In this document: positions 15,302 through 24,772 of the stretch, one piece after another
Numbering within the stretch: the stretch's first letter is position 1
How the letters are laid out: every line of letters starts with the position of its first letter
Assembly: GCA_016744655.1 (NCBI GenBank)
Contig: JADGDY010000003.1
Coordinates: 43,425-107,424, forward strand
DNA from: Bacteroidales bacterium
GTDB taxonomy: Bacteria; Bacteroidota; Bacteroidia; Bacteroidales; UBA12170
DNA length: 64,000 bases
Reading direction: 5' to 3'
Made by a program: the position numbers and the translations under genes
The notes under the pieces: model-generated
Database searches by the model: none
Told to the model about the DNA's origin: nothing
What the model saw: the letters and a program-made list of their open reading frames with translations, nothing else

Positions 15302-15844
15302 ATGGAAGCTAAAACAGTAAAACTTCACGATAAAGAGTTTAAAATTTCAATTCCAGCAAAGGAAATAGACGAATCGATTTCTAAAGTTGCCGATAGAATC
15401 AATGTGGATTATGAAGGTAAAAACCCTTTATTCATCATCGTTTTAAACGGTGCATTTATGTTTGCTTCCGATTTATTGAAAAAAATCCATATCGATTGTG
15501 AAATCACATTTGTTAAACTATCTTCTTATGTGGGTACAAAAAGTTCACATGTGGTAAGAGAAGTTATTGGCCTCGACAAATCTTTGGCAGGCCGAAATGT
15601 AATTGTGGTTGAAGATATCATTGATACTGGAATTACTATGCACGACACCCTTCCTAAGCTAAAACAAATGGAAGCGGCTGATGTAAAAATCGCCACTCTA
15701 TTATTCAAACCAAAAGCTTTCCAAAAAGATTTTCCAATTGATTATATCGGAATGGATATTGCTAACGATTTCATTGTAGGCTATGGCCTTGATTACGATG
15801 GACTTGGAAGAAACCTTCCTGATATATACAAAATCATTGACTAA
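15302..15844 (+). CDS. hpt: Hypoxanthine phosphoribosyltransferase
   Basis: 180 residues, the usual length. The PRPP-binding loop VVEDIIDTGITM and the upstream FIIVLNGAFMFASDLL (PPi loop region) are typical, as is the C-terminal DFIVGYGLDYDGLGRNLPDI segment that stacks on the purine. It converts hypoxanthine or guanine plus PRPP to IMP or GMP in purine salvage. It heads the run hpt-adk-obg, an order common in Bacteroidota, with 16 bases to adk. Confidence 0.95.
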   Translation: MEAKTVKLHDKEFKISIPAKEIDESISKVADRINVDYEGKNPLFIIVLNGAFMFASDLLKKIHIDCEITFVKLSSYVGTKSSHVVREVIGLDKSLAGRNVIVVEDIIDTGITMHDTLPKLKQMEAADVKIATLLFKPKAFQKDFPIDYIGMDIANDFIVGYGLDYDGLGRNLPDIYKIID

Positions 15845-15860
15845 AACTAAAACCTAAGAT

Positions 15861-17030
15861 ATGTTAAACATCGCATTATTTGGCCCTCCGGGAGCCGGAA
15901 AAGGAACACAATCTAAACTACTTTTAGAGAAATACAACCTCACTTATATTTCTACGGGTGATATTCTCCGACAAGAAATTGCTGCAGGTAGTATTTTAGG
16001 AATGAAAGCAAAAAACATCATCGAAAAAGGGGGACTGGCCTCTGATGAAGTAATCGTTCAGATTATTGAAGAAAGAATTACCAAAGACGAAAACTCCGAT
16101 GGTATTCTCTTCGATGGATTTCCGAGAACAACTGTGCAGGCCTATATCTTAGATGGTTTATTATTAAGACAAAACACCTCCCTTTCTGCCATGTTGAGCT
16201 TAGAAGTTCCTATGGACGAGCTCATAGAAAGAATGATGGAGAGAGCCAAAACTTCAGGAAGAAAAGATGATACTTTAGAGATTATCAAATTCCGAATGGA
16301 GGAATATGAAAACAAGACGAAACCTGTTGCTGATTTTTATAAAGCGAAGGGCTTGTATCATCCAATAAAAGGAACAGGAACTATTGAAAACATTTTCAAT
16401 AAGCTAACAGATACTATTACAACTACTTTGAAGAAGAAATTAATCAATGTAGTATTGTATGGCCCTCCAGGTTCTGGTAAAGGAACACAAGCTGAGAAAA
16501 TTGCAGAAAAATATAACCTTGTTTATATTTCTACCGGACAGTTACTTCGCAAAGAAATGAGAGAAGAAACAGAAATAGGTAAATCTGTAACTCACTTTAT
16601 GCAAAAAGGAGAAATAGTACCTGATGAAATTGCCATTCAACTGATTGAAAGAAAAATCAAAAGACATCCAGAAGCCAATGGGTTTATCTTTAAGGGTTTC
16701 CCAAGAACTATTGTTCAAGCTTATATTTTGGATGGATTATTACTTAAACTAAACCAATCGGTATCTGTAGCAATTGGTATTGAAGCTTCCACATTGGAGT
16801 GTTTCAAAAGATTATCTCATAGAGGTAAAACAGAAAGCGGACGACCTTACGATGAAGATATGGAACTTATCATCAACAGATTAGATGAATTCTATACGAG
16901 AACACAAATCGTTGGTGACTATTATAAGAAACATAATAAATTTACAACTATTGACGGTCATGGAACTCAAGATGAAATCTTTGAGCGCTTGGTTGAGAAA
17001 ATAGACAACACATTAACAACCGGGAGGTAA
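15861..17030 (+). CDS. adk: Tandem-duplicated adenylate kinase
   Basis: 389 residues, twice the normal 185-220: two complete adenylate kinase domains in one chain. Each has a P-loop (GPPGAGKGT at 8-16; GPPGSGKGT at 201-209), a YISTG nucleotide site and GFPRT. The halves differ in catalytic detail. Half 1 keeps the magnesium-site Asp85 in FDGFPRT and GRKDD in the lid. Half 2 has Lys278 in FKGFPRT and GRPYDED in the lid, so it may be weakened or have a different acceptor. The enzyme interconverts ATP+AMP and 2 ADP in the cytosol. It is the only adk in the window; the last codons carry the Shine-Dalgarno of obg. Confidence 0.93.
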   Translation: MLNIALFGPPGAGKGTQSKLLLEKYNLTYISTGDILRQEIAAGSILGMKAKNIIEKGGLASDEVIVQIIEERITKDENSDGILFDGFPRTTVQAYILDGLLLRQNTSLSAMLSLEVPMDELIERMMERAKTSGRKDDTLEIIKFRMEEYENKTKPVADFYKAKGLYHPIKGTGTIENIFNKLTDTITTTLKKKLINVVLYGPPGSGKGTQAEKIAEKYNLVYISTGQLLRKEMREETEIGKSVTHFMQKGEIVPDEIAIQLIERKIKRHPEANGFIFKGFPRTIVQAYILDGLLLKLNQSVSVAIGIEASTLECFKRLSHRGKTESGRPYDEDMELIINRLDEFYTRTQIVGDYYKKHNKFTTIDGHGTQDEIFERLVEKIDNTLTTGR

Positions 17031-17033
17031 TTC

Positions 17034-18017
17034 TTGAATCAAAACTTTGTAGATCATATAAAAATATTTTGCCGCTCTGGAAAAGGTGGAGCTGGATCTG
17101 TTCACTTTCGTAGAGAAAAATACATCGCTTTTGGTGGACCCGATGGTGGTGATGGCGGAAAAGGAGCTGATATAGTTGTAGTAGGTAATAGAAACCTTTG
17201 GACACTACTTCACCTCAGATATACCAGACACATTCGTGCTAAAGATGGTGAATCTGGTGGAGGAAACAGAAGTTTTGGATCTGATGGTGAAGACTCGATA
17301 ATAGAGCTCCCTTTAGGCACAGTTTGTAGGGATGCTGAAACAGGCGAAGTGATTTGCGAAGTTGTTGAAGACCAGGAAAAACACATTGTTCTAGCAGGTG
17401 GTAGAGGAGGCTTAGGCAACGACCATTTTAAAACTCCAACGAATCAAACTCCAGAATATGCACAGCCAGGAGAACCAGCTCAAGAACGAGATATCCTTTT
17501 TGAGCTGAAAGTTCTGGCCGACGTTGGGTTGGTTGGATTCCCAAATGCGGGGAAAAGCACCCTCCTCTCTTCTATTTCTGCTGCTAAACCTAAAATTGCA
17601 GACTATCCTTTTACTACCATGACGCCTAATCTAGGTATTGTTCCTTATCGTGATCATCGCTCTTTTGTGATGGCTGATATCCCTGGAATTATTGAAGGAG
17701 CTCACGAAGGCAAAGGTCTTGGTATTCGATTCTTAAGACATATAGAAAGGAACTCAATTCTCTTATTTTTAGTTCCCGGAACCACTGAGGATGTTAGAAA
17801 AGAATACGAAATCTTGGTTAACGAACTGAGGATGTATAACCCTGAACTTCTCGATAAGGAGAGATTTTTAGTCGTTACAAAATCAGATTTATTAGATGAG
17901 GAGTTGGAGAGTATGTTGAGTGAAGACCTTCAAGATATTCCACACATGTATATTTCTTCCGTTGCACAAATAGGTTTAGATAGGCTTAAAGATGAGCTTT
18001 GGAAGTTGATGGTGTAA
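17034..18017 (+). CDS. obg: Obg-family ribosome-assembly GTPase
   Basis: 327 residues. The glycine-rich Obg fold ([27 protein letters not shown]) is followed by the G domain with GFPNAGKST (G1), [12 protein letters not shown] (G3) and TKSD (G4). It acts in late assembly of the 50S subunit and in stringent-type control. The start is TTG at 17034: it follows the strong Shine-Dalgarno GGGAGG at 17022-17027 and gives the family's N-terminus ([19 protein letters not shown]). No upstream ATG fits. Confidence 0.95.
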   Translation: MNQNFVDHIKIFCRSGKGGAGSVHFRREKYIAFGGPDGGDGGKGADIVVVGNRNLWTLLHLRYTRHIRAKDGESGGGNRSFGSDGEDSIIELPLGTVCRDAETGEVICEVVEDQEKHIVLAGGRGGLGNDHFKTPTNQTPEYAQPGEPAQERDILFELKVLADVGLVGFPNAGKSTLLSSISAAKPKIADYPFTTMTPNLGIVPYRDHRSFVMADIPGIIEGAHEGKGLGIRFLRHIERNSILLFLVPGTTEDVRKEYEILVNELRMYNPELLDKERFLVVTKSDLLDEELESMLSEDLQDIPHMYISSVAQIGLDRLKDELWKLMV

Positions 18018-18059
18018 TAGTTCTCTTTACATAGGTTTTTTTTATTAAACGAAAGATTA

Positions 18060-18632
18060 ATGGAATTTCTAATCAATTTAGATCAATCACTTTTTCTATT
18101 TTTAAATGGATTACATGCCACTTGGCTCGATCCCATTATGTGGTGGTTAAGTGATAAACTCATCTGGATTCCACTTTATGCATTCATCCTGTATCTTATC
18201 ATCAAGAAGTATCAATGGAGAAGTGTAGGAATATTGTTAAGTGTAGCTTTATTAATTGCTGCCAGCGATCAGGTTTCTGTGTGGTTTAAATATGGTTTTG
18301 AGAGATTCCGCCCTACACATACCGAAGGATTAAAAGAACAAATACACACCCTCAATGGATACTTTGGTGGTGCCTACGGATTTGTTTCTTCCCATGCCAG
18401 TAATAGCTTTGCTTTAGCTGCCATGACTTCGTATTTCTTGGCTCCACACTATAAAAACTACCGTTGGTTTGCTTTTATATGGGCTGCTTTAGTAAGTTAT
18501 AGCAGAATATATCTTGGGGTACATTTTCCAGGAGATATTATAGGTGGTGCTGTACTTGGTACCTTATTAGCTTATTTAGTTTATCGCTTTTATTTATACT
18601 TTGGCAACAAATGCCCAAATAATTATTGTTAA
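18060..18632 (+). CDS. PAP2-family membrane phosphatase
   Basis: 190 residues with about five membrane helices. The acid-phosphatase triad is present: KYGFERFRP (KxxxxxxRP), SSHASNS (in place of PSGH) and SRIYLGVHFPGD (SRxxxxxHxxxD). Family members remove phosphate from lipids such as undecaprenyl pyrophosphate or phosphatidic acid on the periplasmic face. The substrate cannot be told from sequence. The stop codon shares its last A with the ATG of the next gene (TAATG). Confidence 0.88.
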   Translation: MEFLINLDQSLFLFLNGLHATWLDPIMWWLSDKLIWIPLYAFILYLIIKKYQWRSVGILLSVALLIAASDQVSVWFKYGFERFRPTHTEGLKEQIHTLNGYFGGAYGFVSSHASNSFALAAMTSYFLAPHYKNYRWFAFIWAALVSYSRIYLGVHFPGDIIGGAVLGTLLAYLVYRFYLYFGNKCPNNYC

Positions 18633-19327
18633 TGGGAAGACTAGAACAAAAATACAATATCGATGTGGTGTATGAAGACAATCACATCATCATCATTAAT
18701 AAGAAACCAGGGCAAATAGCACAGGGTGACAAAACTGGTGACAAACCACTAACCGATATTCTTAAAGAATATATTAAGGAAAAGTACGACAAACCCGGAA
18801 ATGTCTACCTTGGACTCGTCCACCGATTAGACCGACCAACAAGCGGTGGCTTAGTCTTTGGGAAAACAGACAAAGCCAGTAGCCGACTAAGCAAAATGTT
18901 CCAAACAAGGGAAGTAAAAAAAACTTATTGGGCAGTTGTTGATCGAAGACCTCCTCAAACAGAAGACACGCTTATTCACAACTTGGTTAAGAATCAAGAG
19001 AAAAACAAATCTTCCGTGGCCAAACCAAGCAATAAGAAAGGAAAAAGAGCTGTTCTTCATTATAAATATCTATCCTCAATAGACAAATATCATTTACTTG
19101 AGGTTACATTAGAAACGGGTCGTCATCATCAAATTAGAACACAATTAGCTAAAATCGGTTGTCATATTAAAGGCGATGTGAAATATGGTTTTAAAAGAGC
19201 AAATCCAGATCAATCCATACACCTTCATGCAAGATATATGGAGTTTGTTCATCCTGTAAAAAAGGAGAATATGAGATTTGAATTTGCTATTCCAGAAGAT
19301 GATAATGTTTGGAAGGCATTTATATAA
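18632..19327 (+). CDS. RluA-family pseudouridine synthase
   Basis: 231 residues. The catalytic motif LVHRLDRPTSGGLVFGKT holds the nucleophilic Asp; TGRHHQIRTQLA and the C-terminal LHARYMEFVHPV segment are typical of RluA/RluD relatives. No S4 domain precedes the catalytic part, as in RluA/TruC-type members. It isomerises uridines in rRNA or tRNA; the site is unknown. The ATG at 18632 overlaps the previous stop codon and is preferred over a TTG six bases earlier. Confidence 0.9.
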   Translation: MGRLEQKYNIDVVYEDNHIIIINKKPGQIAQGDKTGDKPLTDILKEYIKEKYDKPGNVYLGLVHRLDRPTSGGLVFGKTDKASSRLSKMFQTREVKKTYWAVVDRRPPQTEDTLIHNLVKNQEKNKSSVAKPSNKKGKRAVLHYKYLSSIDKYHLLEVTLETGRHHQIRTQLAKIGCHIKGDVKYGFKRANPDQSIHLHARYMEFVHPVKKENMRFEFAIPEDDNVWKAFI

Positions 19328-19328
19328 A

Positions 19329-19356
19329 AAAGCCTCATCCACAAGGACAAGGCTTT
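19329..19356. terminator. Terminator between convergent genes
   Basis: AAAGCCT (19329-19335) and AGGCTTT (19350-19356) form a short stem in the 50-base gap between the convergent RluA-type and citrate synthase genes. The run of A on the left gives a U-tract for the minus strand only, so it is better for citrate synthase than for the RluA gene. Confidence 0.5.
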
Positions 19357-19377
19357 ACAAATTATATTTTAATCATC

Positions 19378-20685
19378 TTACTTCTTCACACCAGCAAGGT
19401 CTTCTAGCATATCTGTTGTAATAGATTTTGGTCTCTCAAGCGGATAACTAAGTGCTCTGTCCCAAATCACATTGGCTAATACCCCAAAGGAACGACCAAT
19501 TCCAAATAATACAGTATAGAAATCAAATTCTGTAATACCGTAATACCATTGAATGATACCAGATTGTGCATCAACATTTGGCCATGGGTTTTTAGCTTTA
19601 CCTTGTTCCTTCAAGATTGGTGGAACAACTTTATAAAGCATATCAGTATATTTGAACAGCTCATAGTCTGCAAGATTCTTCTGACAGAATTCTCTTTGAA
19701 CAGTATATCTAGGGTCTGTTTTACGCAATACAGCATGACCAAAACCAGGAATCACCTGACCGCTGTTTAGTGTTTCCCAAACAAACTGCTTCATTTCATC
19801 TTCGCTAGGTAACTCACCACCCATTTTCTCTCTAAGGTCTTGTAACCACCTCAATACCTCTTGATTAGCCAATCCATGTAAAGGACCTGCTAAACCATTA
19901 ATCATACCTGAAGTTGCATAATAAACATCCGAAAGAGAACTAGCCACTAAGTGACCAGTATGAGCACTTACATTTCCACTTTCGTGGTCAGCATGAACAG
20001 TAAAGTACATTCTAGCTACATCATCGTAAGGCTTATCAATACCCATCATATGAGCAAAATTAGCTCCAAAGTCTAAATTAGGATTCGATTGAATTCTAAC
20101 TCCATCTTTATATTGCTTAGAGTATATATAAGCTGCAATCTCAGGAAGCTTGGCTAAAAGATTCATAGCATCTTCATAGGTTGAATCCCAATAGTCCTGC
20201 TTATTCATACCAGCATGATATTTTCTGTTAAAGAAAGACTCACGTTGCATGGTCATAATAGCAGATGAGAATATGGCCATAGGATGAGAACAACATGGAT
20301 AAGCATCTATCACCTCATAAACATACCTTGGAAGAATCCTACGATTACTAAAATCGTTAATCACGTCAGCTACTTGGCTTTCTGTTGGAACATCTCCTGT
20401 TAATAGTAAAAAGAATAAACCTTCCACATAAGGCATAGTTGCACCTTTAGCTTTAGGTAGTTTCTCAAATACTTCAGGCAAAGTATATCCGCGATATCGA
20501 ATTCCTTCATTAGGATCTAGGTAGGAAATATCGGTCACCAAACTTTTGATTCCCCTCATCCCTCCTAATATCTGAGATACAGTAACATCAGCAACCTTTA
20601 CATCACCATAATTTTTCAATAAATTGGTGACACGCGGTCTGTGTTCTTGTATTTTTTTATAGAGTATGTCTTTTAATTCACTCAT
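19378..20685 (-). CDS. gltA: Citrate synthase, mitochondrial-like type
   Basis: 435 residues. The active site is complete: His in GLAGPLHGLANQE, His in IPGFGHAVLRKTDPRY and Asp in NVDAQSG. The sequence, including PLERPKS near the C-terminus, resembles the eukaryotic (mitochondrial) citrate synthase group more than E. coli GltA, and lacks the N-terminal NADH-regulatory domain of the latter. It condenses acetyl-CoA and oxaloacetate. The isocitrate dehydrogenase gene lies just upstream on the same strand, but a terminator separates them. Confidence 0.94.
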   Translation of the reverse strand: MSELKDILYKKIQEHRPRVTNLLKNYGDVKVADVTVSQILGGMRGIKSLVTDISYLDPNEGIRYRGYTLPEVFEKLPKAKGATMPYVEGLFFLLLTGDVPTESQVADVINDFSNRRILPRYVYEVIDAYPCCSHPMAIFSSAIMTMQRESFFNRKYHAGMNKQDYWDSTYEDAMNLLAKLPEIAAYIYSKQYKDGVRIQSNPNLDFGANFAHMMGIDKPYDDVARMYFTVHADHESGNVSAHTGHLVASSLSDVYYATSGMINGLAGPLHGLANQEVLRWLQDLREKMGGELPSEDEMKQFVWETLNSGQVIPGFGHAVLRKTDPRYTVQREFCQKNLADYELFKYTDMLYKVVPPILKEQGKAKNPWPNVDAQSGIIQWYYGITEFDFYTVLFGIGRSFGVLANVIWDRALSYPLERPKSITTDMLEDLAGVKK

Positions 20686-20756
20686 TATTTAGGTTTTTTA
20701 GATGTTTATATAATTCGTTTTGTTATTTAGGTTTTGTTGTTTGTATTAAAGTCCTT

Positions 20757-20764
20757 CAAAATTA
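20757..20764 (-). promoter_or_regulatory. Possible -7 element for citrate synthase
   Basis: TAATTTTG on the minus strand matches TAnnTTTG. The leader would be about 65 bases and contains two copies of AAAACCTAAATAA (at about 20691 and 20726, read on the minus strand). No -33 element was found at the right distance, so this is tentative. Confidence 0.35.
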
Positions 20765-20813
20765 GTGTTTTATTTCCTAATTTCATAAGGCATCAATATC
20801 GGTAGTGTAAAAC

Positions 20814-20846
20814 GAGACCTTTGTAAAACCCTTTTGCAAAGGCCTC
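20814..20846 (-). terminator. Terminator of isocitrate dehydrogenase
   Basis: GAGGCCTTTG pairs with CAAAGGTCTC across a 13-base loop, just downstream of the isocitrate dehydrogenase stop; one mismatch. No long U-tract follows, so efficiency is uncertain. Confidence 0.5.
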
Positions 20847-20853
20847 ATTTCAA

Positions 20854-23082
20854 TTAAATATTATTGATAATAGCATTCAAAGTGACACTTGGGCGCATTG
20901 CTTTTTCACAAAGTTCAGGATTTGGCAGATAGTACCCACCAATTTCAACTGGTTTTCCTTGTGCTTCTAACAACTCTTTTACTATTTGATCTTGCTTAGC
21001 AGTAAGTTCTTCAGCAATAGGTCCAAACTTCGCTTTCAATTCGCCATCCTCATCTTGAGAAGCTAACGCTTCTGCCCAATAAGAAGCTAAATAAAAGTGA
21101 GTTCCTCTATTATCTATTTCATTTACTTTTCTAGATGGAGATTTATCTAAATCTAAAATCTTAGCAACAGCTTGATCTAAGGCCTTTCCTAAAACTAAGG
21201 CTTTATCATTCTCAGTTTTTACACCAAGGTCTTCCAAAGAAACAGTAAGCGCTAAAAACTCTCCTAGCGAATCCCATCTTAAGTGACCTTCTTCAACAAA
21301 CTGCTGAACATGCTTTGGAGCAGATCCACCTGCACCAGTTTCAAATAAACCACCATTAGCTAATAATGGAACAATAGAAAGCATTTTAGCTGAAGTTCCT
21401 AATTCAAGAATTGGGAAAAGGTCAGTTAAATAATCTCTCAATACATTTCCTGTAACAGAAATAGTATCCAACCCTTGCTTAGTACGAGCTAAAGTAAATT
21501 TCATAGCTTCCACAGGAGCCATAATCTTAATCTCCAAACCACTTAGATAATGGTCTTTCAAGTAAACATTTACTTTCTTGATTAACTCAACATCGTGAGC
21601 TCTATTTTCGTCTAACCAGAATATTGCAGGACTTCCGGTAGCTTTAGCTCTGTTCACACCTAATTTCACCCAATCTCTAATGGGTAGGTCTTTCACTTGG
21701 CTAGCTCTCCAAATATCGCCACATTCTACTTGGTGTTCCATAATGGCTTCTCCTTTTGAATTCACTACGCGTATAGTTCCATCAGCTTGAGCTTTGAAAG
21801 TCTTATCGTGAGAACCATATTCCTCAGCTTTTTGAGCCATTAAACCAACATTGGAAACATTTCCCATGATTGCTGGATCGAAAGCTCCATTTTCCCTACA
21901 GAAATCTATAGATTCTTGGTACCAACTAGAATAACAGCGGTCTGGAATCATTGCTTTGGTATCACGAAGTTGACCATCGGCACCCCACATTTTACCAGAA
22001 TCACGAACTACATTTGGCATAGAAGCATCAATAATCACATCGTTACTTGCATGTAGATTGGTAATTCCTTTATCAGAATCAACCATGGCCAATTTAGCTC
22101 TGTTATTATAAGTTTCAGCTATTGCAGCTTCAATTTCTTCTCTTTGTTCAGTTGGAAGCTTTTGCAGTTTGAGATATAAATCTCCTAACCCTAAATCAGC
22201 ATTTACTCCCAATTTCTCAAATGTCTCTCCATACTCTTCAAATACATCTTTAAAATAAACCGAAACAAAATGTCCGAACATAATAGGGTCCGACACCTTC
22301 ATCATAGTAGCTTTTAAGTGCACTGAGAAAAGTAAATCTCTTTTTTTAGCATCCTCTAATTCTTCTTCGATATAGCTACGAAGTGCTTTTGCACTCATAA
22401 ATGTAGAATCTATCACTTCACCTTCCAATAAAGCTACTTTTTCTTTAAGAACAGTGACAGCTCCATCTTTAGCTACAAATTCTATTTTCACATCATCAGC
22501 TTCATTCATAGTAACTGATTGTTCATTACCAAAGAAATCGCCACCTTTCATGTGGGCTACTTCAGCTTTAGAATCTTTAGCCCAAGCTCCTAATCTCTTA
22601 GGGTTCTTTTTAGCATATTCTTTTACAGAAGGTGCAACTCTACGATCTGAATTCCCTTGTCTTAAAACTGGATTTACAGCGGAGCCCAAAACTTTAGCAT
22701 AACGCGATAACACATCCTTATCTGTATCATTTTTTACTTCTTCAGGATAATCAGGTAATTTATACCCTTTTTCCTGTAGTTCTAGAATAGTTGCTTTTAG
22801 CTGTGGTATAGAAGCGCTCACATTAGGTAATTTAATGATGTTTGCTTCTGGTTCTTTTACCAAAACTCCTAGCAATGCTAAATCGTCATTCTGATGTTGT
22901 TCTTCAGTTAAATAATCTGAAAAATGAGACAAAACTCTACCTGCAAGCGAGATATCACTTGTTTCCATCTTAATTCCTGCATTGTTTGTAAATGCATTCA
23001 CTATAGGCAATAAAGAATAGGTTGCCAATGCTGGTGCTTCATCTGTATGTGTGTAGATGATTTTTGAATTAGTGTTCTTCAT
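20854..23082 (-). CDS. icd: Monomeric NADP-dependent isocitrate dehydrogenase
   Basis: 742 residues, the length of the monomeric (IDH-II, about 740 residues) class and about twice that of the common dimeric enzyme. Class-specific blocks are clear: [55 protein letters not shown] and [13 protein letters not shown]. It decarboxylates isocitrate to 2-oxoglutarate and yields NADPH. The ATG at 23082 gives the normal start ([21 protein letters not shown]); an upstream TTG at 23100 is not needed. The gene is followed by citrate synthase on the same strand. Confidence 0.95.
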   Translation of the reverse strand: MKNTNSKIIYTHTDEAPALATYSLLPIVNAFTNNAGIKMETSDISLAGRVLSHFSDYLTEEQHQNDDLALLGVLVKEPEANIIKLPNVSASIPQLKATILELQEKGYKLPDYPEEVKNDTDKDVLSRYAKVLGSAVNPVLRQGNSDRRVAPSVKEYAKKNPKRLGAWAKDSKAEVAHMKGGDFFGNEQSVTMNEADDVKIEFVAKDGAVTVLKEKVALLEGEVIDSTFMSAKALRSYIEEELEDAKKRDLLFSVHLKATMMKVSDPIMFGHFVSVYFKDVFEEYGETFEKLGVNADLGLGDLYLKLQKLPTEQREEIEAAIAETYNNRAKLAMVDSDKGITNLHASNDVIIDASMPNVVRDSGKMWGADGQLRDTKAMIPDRCYSSWYQESIDFCRENGAFDPAIMGNVSNVGLMAQKAEEYGSHDKTFKAQADGTIRVVNSKGEAIMEHQVECGDIWRASQVKDLPIRDWVKLGVNRAKATGSPAIFWLDENRAHDVELIKKVNVYLKDHYLSGLEIKIMAPVEAMKFTLARTKQGLDTISVTGNVLRDYLTDLFPILELGTSAKMLSIVPLLANGGLFETGAGGSAPKHVQQFVEEGHLRWDSLGEFLALTVSLEDLGVKTENDKALVLGKALDQAVAKILDLDKSPSRKVNEIDNRGTHFYLASYWAEALASQDEDGELKAKFGPIAEELTAKQDQIVKELLEAQGKPVEIGGYYLPNPELCEKAMRPSVTLNAIINNI

Positions 23083-23453
23083 TTTAAATTTGTTTGTCAA
23101 TTTGGTTGATATTAGACTTGTTTAAATATGTGTTTTTTTGCATTTGTAATAAACACAAAGAACTTGATTTTGTTGCCAGCAAATGTGGGAGTATTCCATG
23201 AAATATCATATCAGTAGAATTACGAAAATAACAAAATATTCTCTATGTATTTTACCCGCCCAAAGGTACGAATGATTTATGATGCAAGCATAATAAAATA
23301 CAGATTTTTTGTCTTATTTAACGCTATTGATTCGCTTCAAAATCTATTTTGAAAAAGCTCAAGGAAAAATATTTTAAAGAAAAATGTATTTTTTTTGAAA
23401 AAAGTGTTGCAAGACCCAAAATTATTATATCTTTGCACTCGCAAAACAACGAT
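23083..23453. other. 371-base gene-free stretch before tRNA-Phe
   Basis: AT-rich, no convincing reading frame. It holds a possible minus-strand -7 element TACCTTTG (23261-23268) with a TTG 16 bases upstream, which would give isocitrate dehydrogenase a leader of about 170 bases, and at its right end the promoter of tRNA-Phe. Nothing else was seen. Confidence 0.5.
23407..23435 (+). promoter_or_regulatory. tRNA-Phe promoter
   Basis: -33 TTG (23407-23409) and -7 TATCTTTG (23428-23435), 18 bases apart, with the tRNA beginning 18 bases downstream. Confidence 0.6.
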
Positions 23454-23526
<73 letters not shown>

Positions 23527-23527
23527 C

Positions 23528-23556
23528 AAAAGCCCGAATATTTCGGGCTTTTTTTT
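23528..23556 (+). terminator. tRNA-Phe terminator
   Basis: AGCCCGA and TCGGGCT form a 7-base stem with a 5-base loop followed by eight T. It begins within 5 bases of the tRNA end. Confidence 0.85.
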
Positions 23557-23621
23557 ATGCCCAATAATTAGTTCTTTAGGAGGTTTTAAATTTCTTTAAG
23601 ACTCATCATCTCGATATTTAG

Positions 23622-23629
23622 TATTTTTG
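23622..23629 (+). promoter_or_regulatory. -7 promoter element of mnmA
   Basis: TATTTTTG matches TAnnTTTG and lies 14 bases before the mnmA ATG, so the leader would be only a few bases long. Confidence 0.45.
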
Positions 23630-23643
23630 CAAAAATTATAAGA

Positions 23644-24714
23644 ATGAAAATTGCAGCATTGGTTTCTGGAGGAGTGGATAGCTCCGTTACAGTTCATTTA
23701 TTGAAAGAAATGGGTTATGATCCTACTATTTTCTATATCAAAATAGGATTAGAGGATGAGCCTGGATATGTATGCCCAAAAGAGGAGGACATTGAGATAA
23801 CTTCGTATATCGCTAAGAAATACGGTTGTAAAATGGAAATTATCGATTTGCAAAAAGAGTATTACGAGACAGTAGTTAAATACACACTAGATACCGTAAA
23901 AGAAGGATTTACTCCGAACCCAGATATCATGTGCAATCTATTGATCAAATTTGGCGCTTTTAATGATAAAATGGGGCATGAATTTGATAAAATTTCTACT
24001 GGTCATTATGCAGGAATTGAAATAAGAGATGGACAACAGTTTCTACATACCGCAGTTGACAAGCATAAAGACCAAACTTATTTCTTAGGACGTATAACGA
24101 ATGCCCAGCTTCAAAAAGCTATGTTTCCATTACAGGACATTCCTAAGCCGAAAGTAAGAGAGATAGCCCACGCCATTAATCTTCCCTCTGCTGGCCGCCC
24201 AGACAGTCAAGGCATCTGTTTTTTAGGTAAGATTAACTATAATGATTTCATTAAGCAATATGTGGGCGAAAACCCTGGTGATATTGTAGAACTGGAAACA
24301 GGAAAAATTTGGGGAAAACATAAAGGATTATGGTTTCATACTATTGGACAGCGCAAAGGCCTTGGATTAAGTCAAGGACCTTGGTTTGTGGTTAAGAAAG
24401 ACATGGTGAAAAACATCTTATATATTTCTCATGGCTACGATCCTATTGCTCAATATGGCAGCGAAGTTAAATTGGGTGATTTTAAATTCATAAACGAAAT
24501 TGCAGATCAAGATTACAGCGAGGCTAAGGATATTAAATTTAAAATCCGCCATAGTCCTGAGTTTCTTTCTGGCAAAATGCGAATAGACAACAAGCACGTG
24601 ATAATAGATGCCAACGAAAAAATTGCGGGTATTGCACCAGGTCAATTTGGAGTGGTTTACGACGAATCTGAATCTATTTGTCTAGGCGCTGGTGTTATTG
24701 ATAATGAATTTTAA
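23644..24714 (+). CDS. mnmA: tRNA-specific 2-thiouridylase MnmA
   Basis: 356 residues. The PP-loop SGGVDSS at the N-terminus adenylates U34; the catalytic cysteine pair is in PDIMCN and SQGICFLG; STGHYA, DKHKDQTYFLG and IGQRKGLGL are MnmA hallmarks. The enzyme makes 2-thiouridine at the wobble position of Lys, Glu and Gln tRNAs. The N-terminal part has a longer spacer (EDEPGYVCPKEEDIEI) than E. coli MnmA, resembling the Bacteroidota variant in which a second mnmA paralogue is common. Confidence 0.94.
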   Translation: MKIAALVSGGVDSSVTVHLLKEMGYDPTIFYIKIGLEDEPGYVCPKEEDIEITSYIAKKYGCKMEIIDLQKEYYETVVKYTLDTVKEGFTPNPDIMCNLLIKFGAFNDKMGHEFDKISTGHYAGIEIRDGQQFLHTAVDKHKDQTYFLGRITNAQLQKAMFPLQDIPKPKVREIAHAINLPSAGRPDSQGICFLGKINYNDFIKQYVGENPGDIVELETGKIWGKHKGLWFHTIGQRKGLGLSQGPWFVVKKDMVKNILYISHGYDPIAQYGSEVKLGDFKFINEIADQDYSEAKDIKFKIRHSPEFLSGKMRIDNKHVIIDANEKIAGIAPGQFGVVYDESESICLGAGVIDNEF

Positions 24715-24721
24715 AAACATA

Positions 24722-24765
24722 GGAACACAAAAAAAAGGAGCTTTAAGCTCCTTTTTTTGTGTTCG
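24722..24765. terminator. Bidirectional terminator between mnmA and the LruC gene
   Basis: A long near-perfect palindrome: GAACACAAAAAAAAGGAGCTT is mirrored by AAGCTCCTTTTTTTGTGTTC. The GGAGCTT/AAGCTCC stem is flanked by an A-run on one side and a T-run on the other, so it serves both convergent genes. Confidence 0.85.
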
Positions 24766-24772
24766 TTTTTTC

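Noticed and set aside
15302..17030. hpt and adk as one fused gene, as in some Bacteroidota
   Set aside because: hpt ends with a stop at 15842-15844 and adk has its own ATG 16 bases later; no fusion here.
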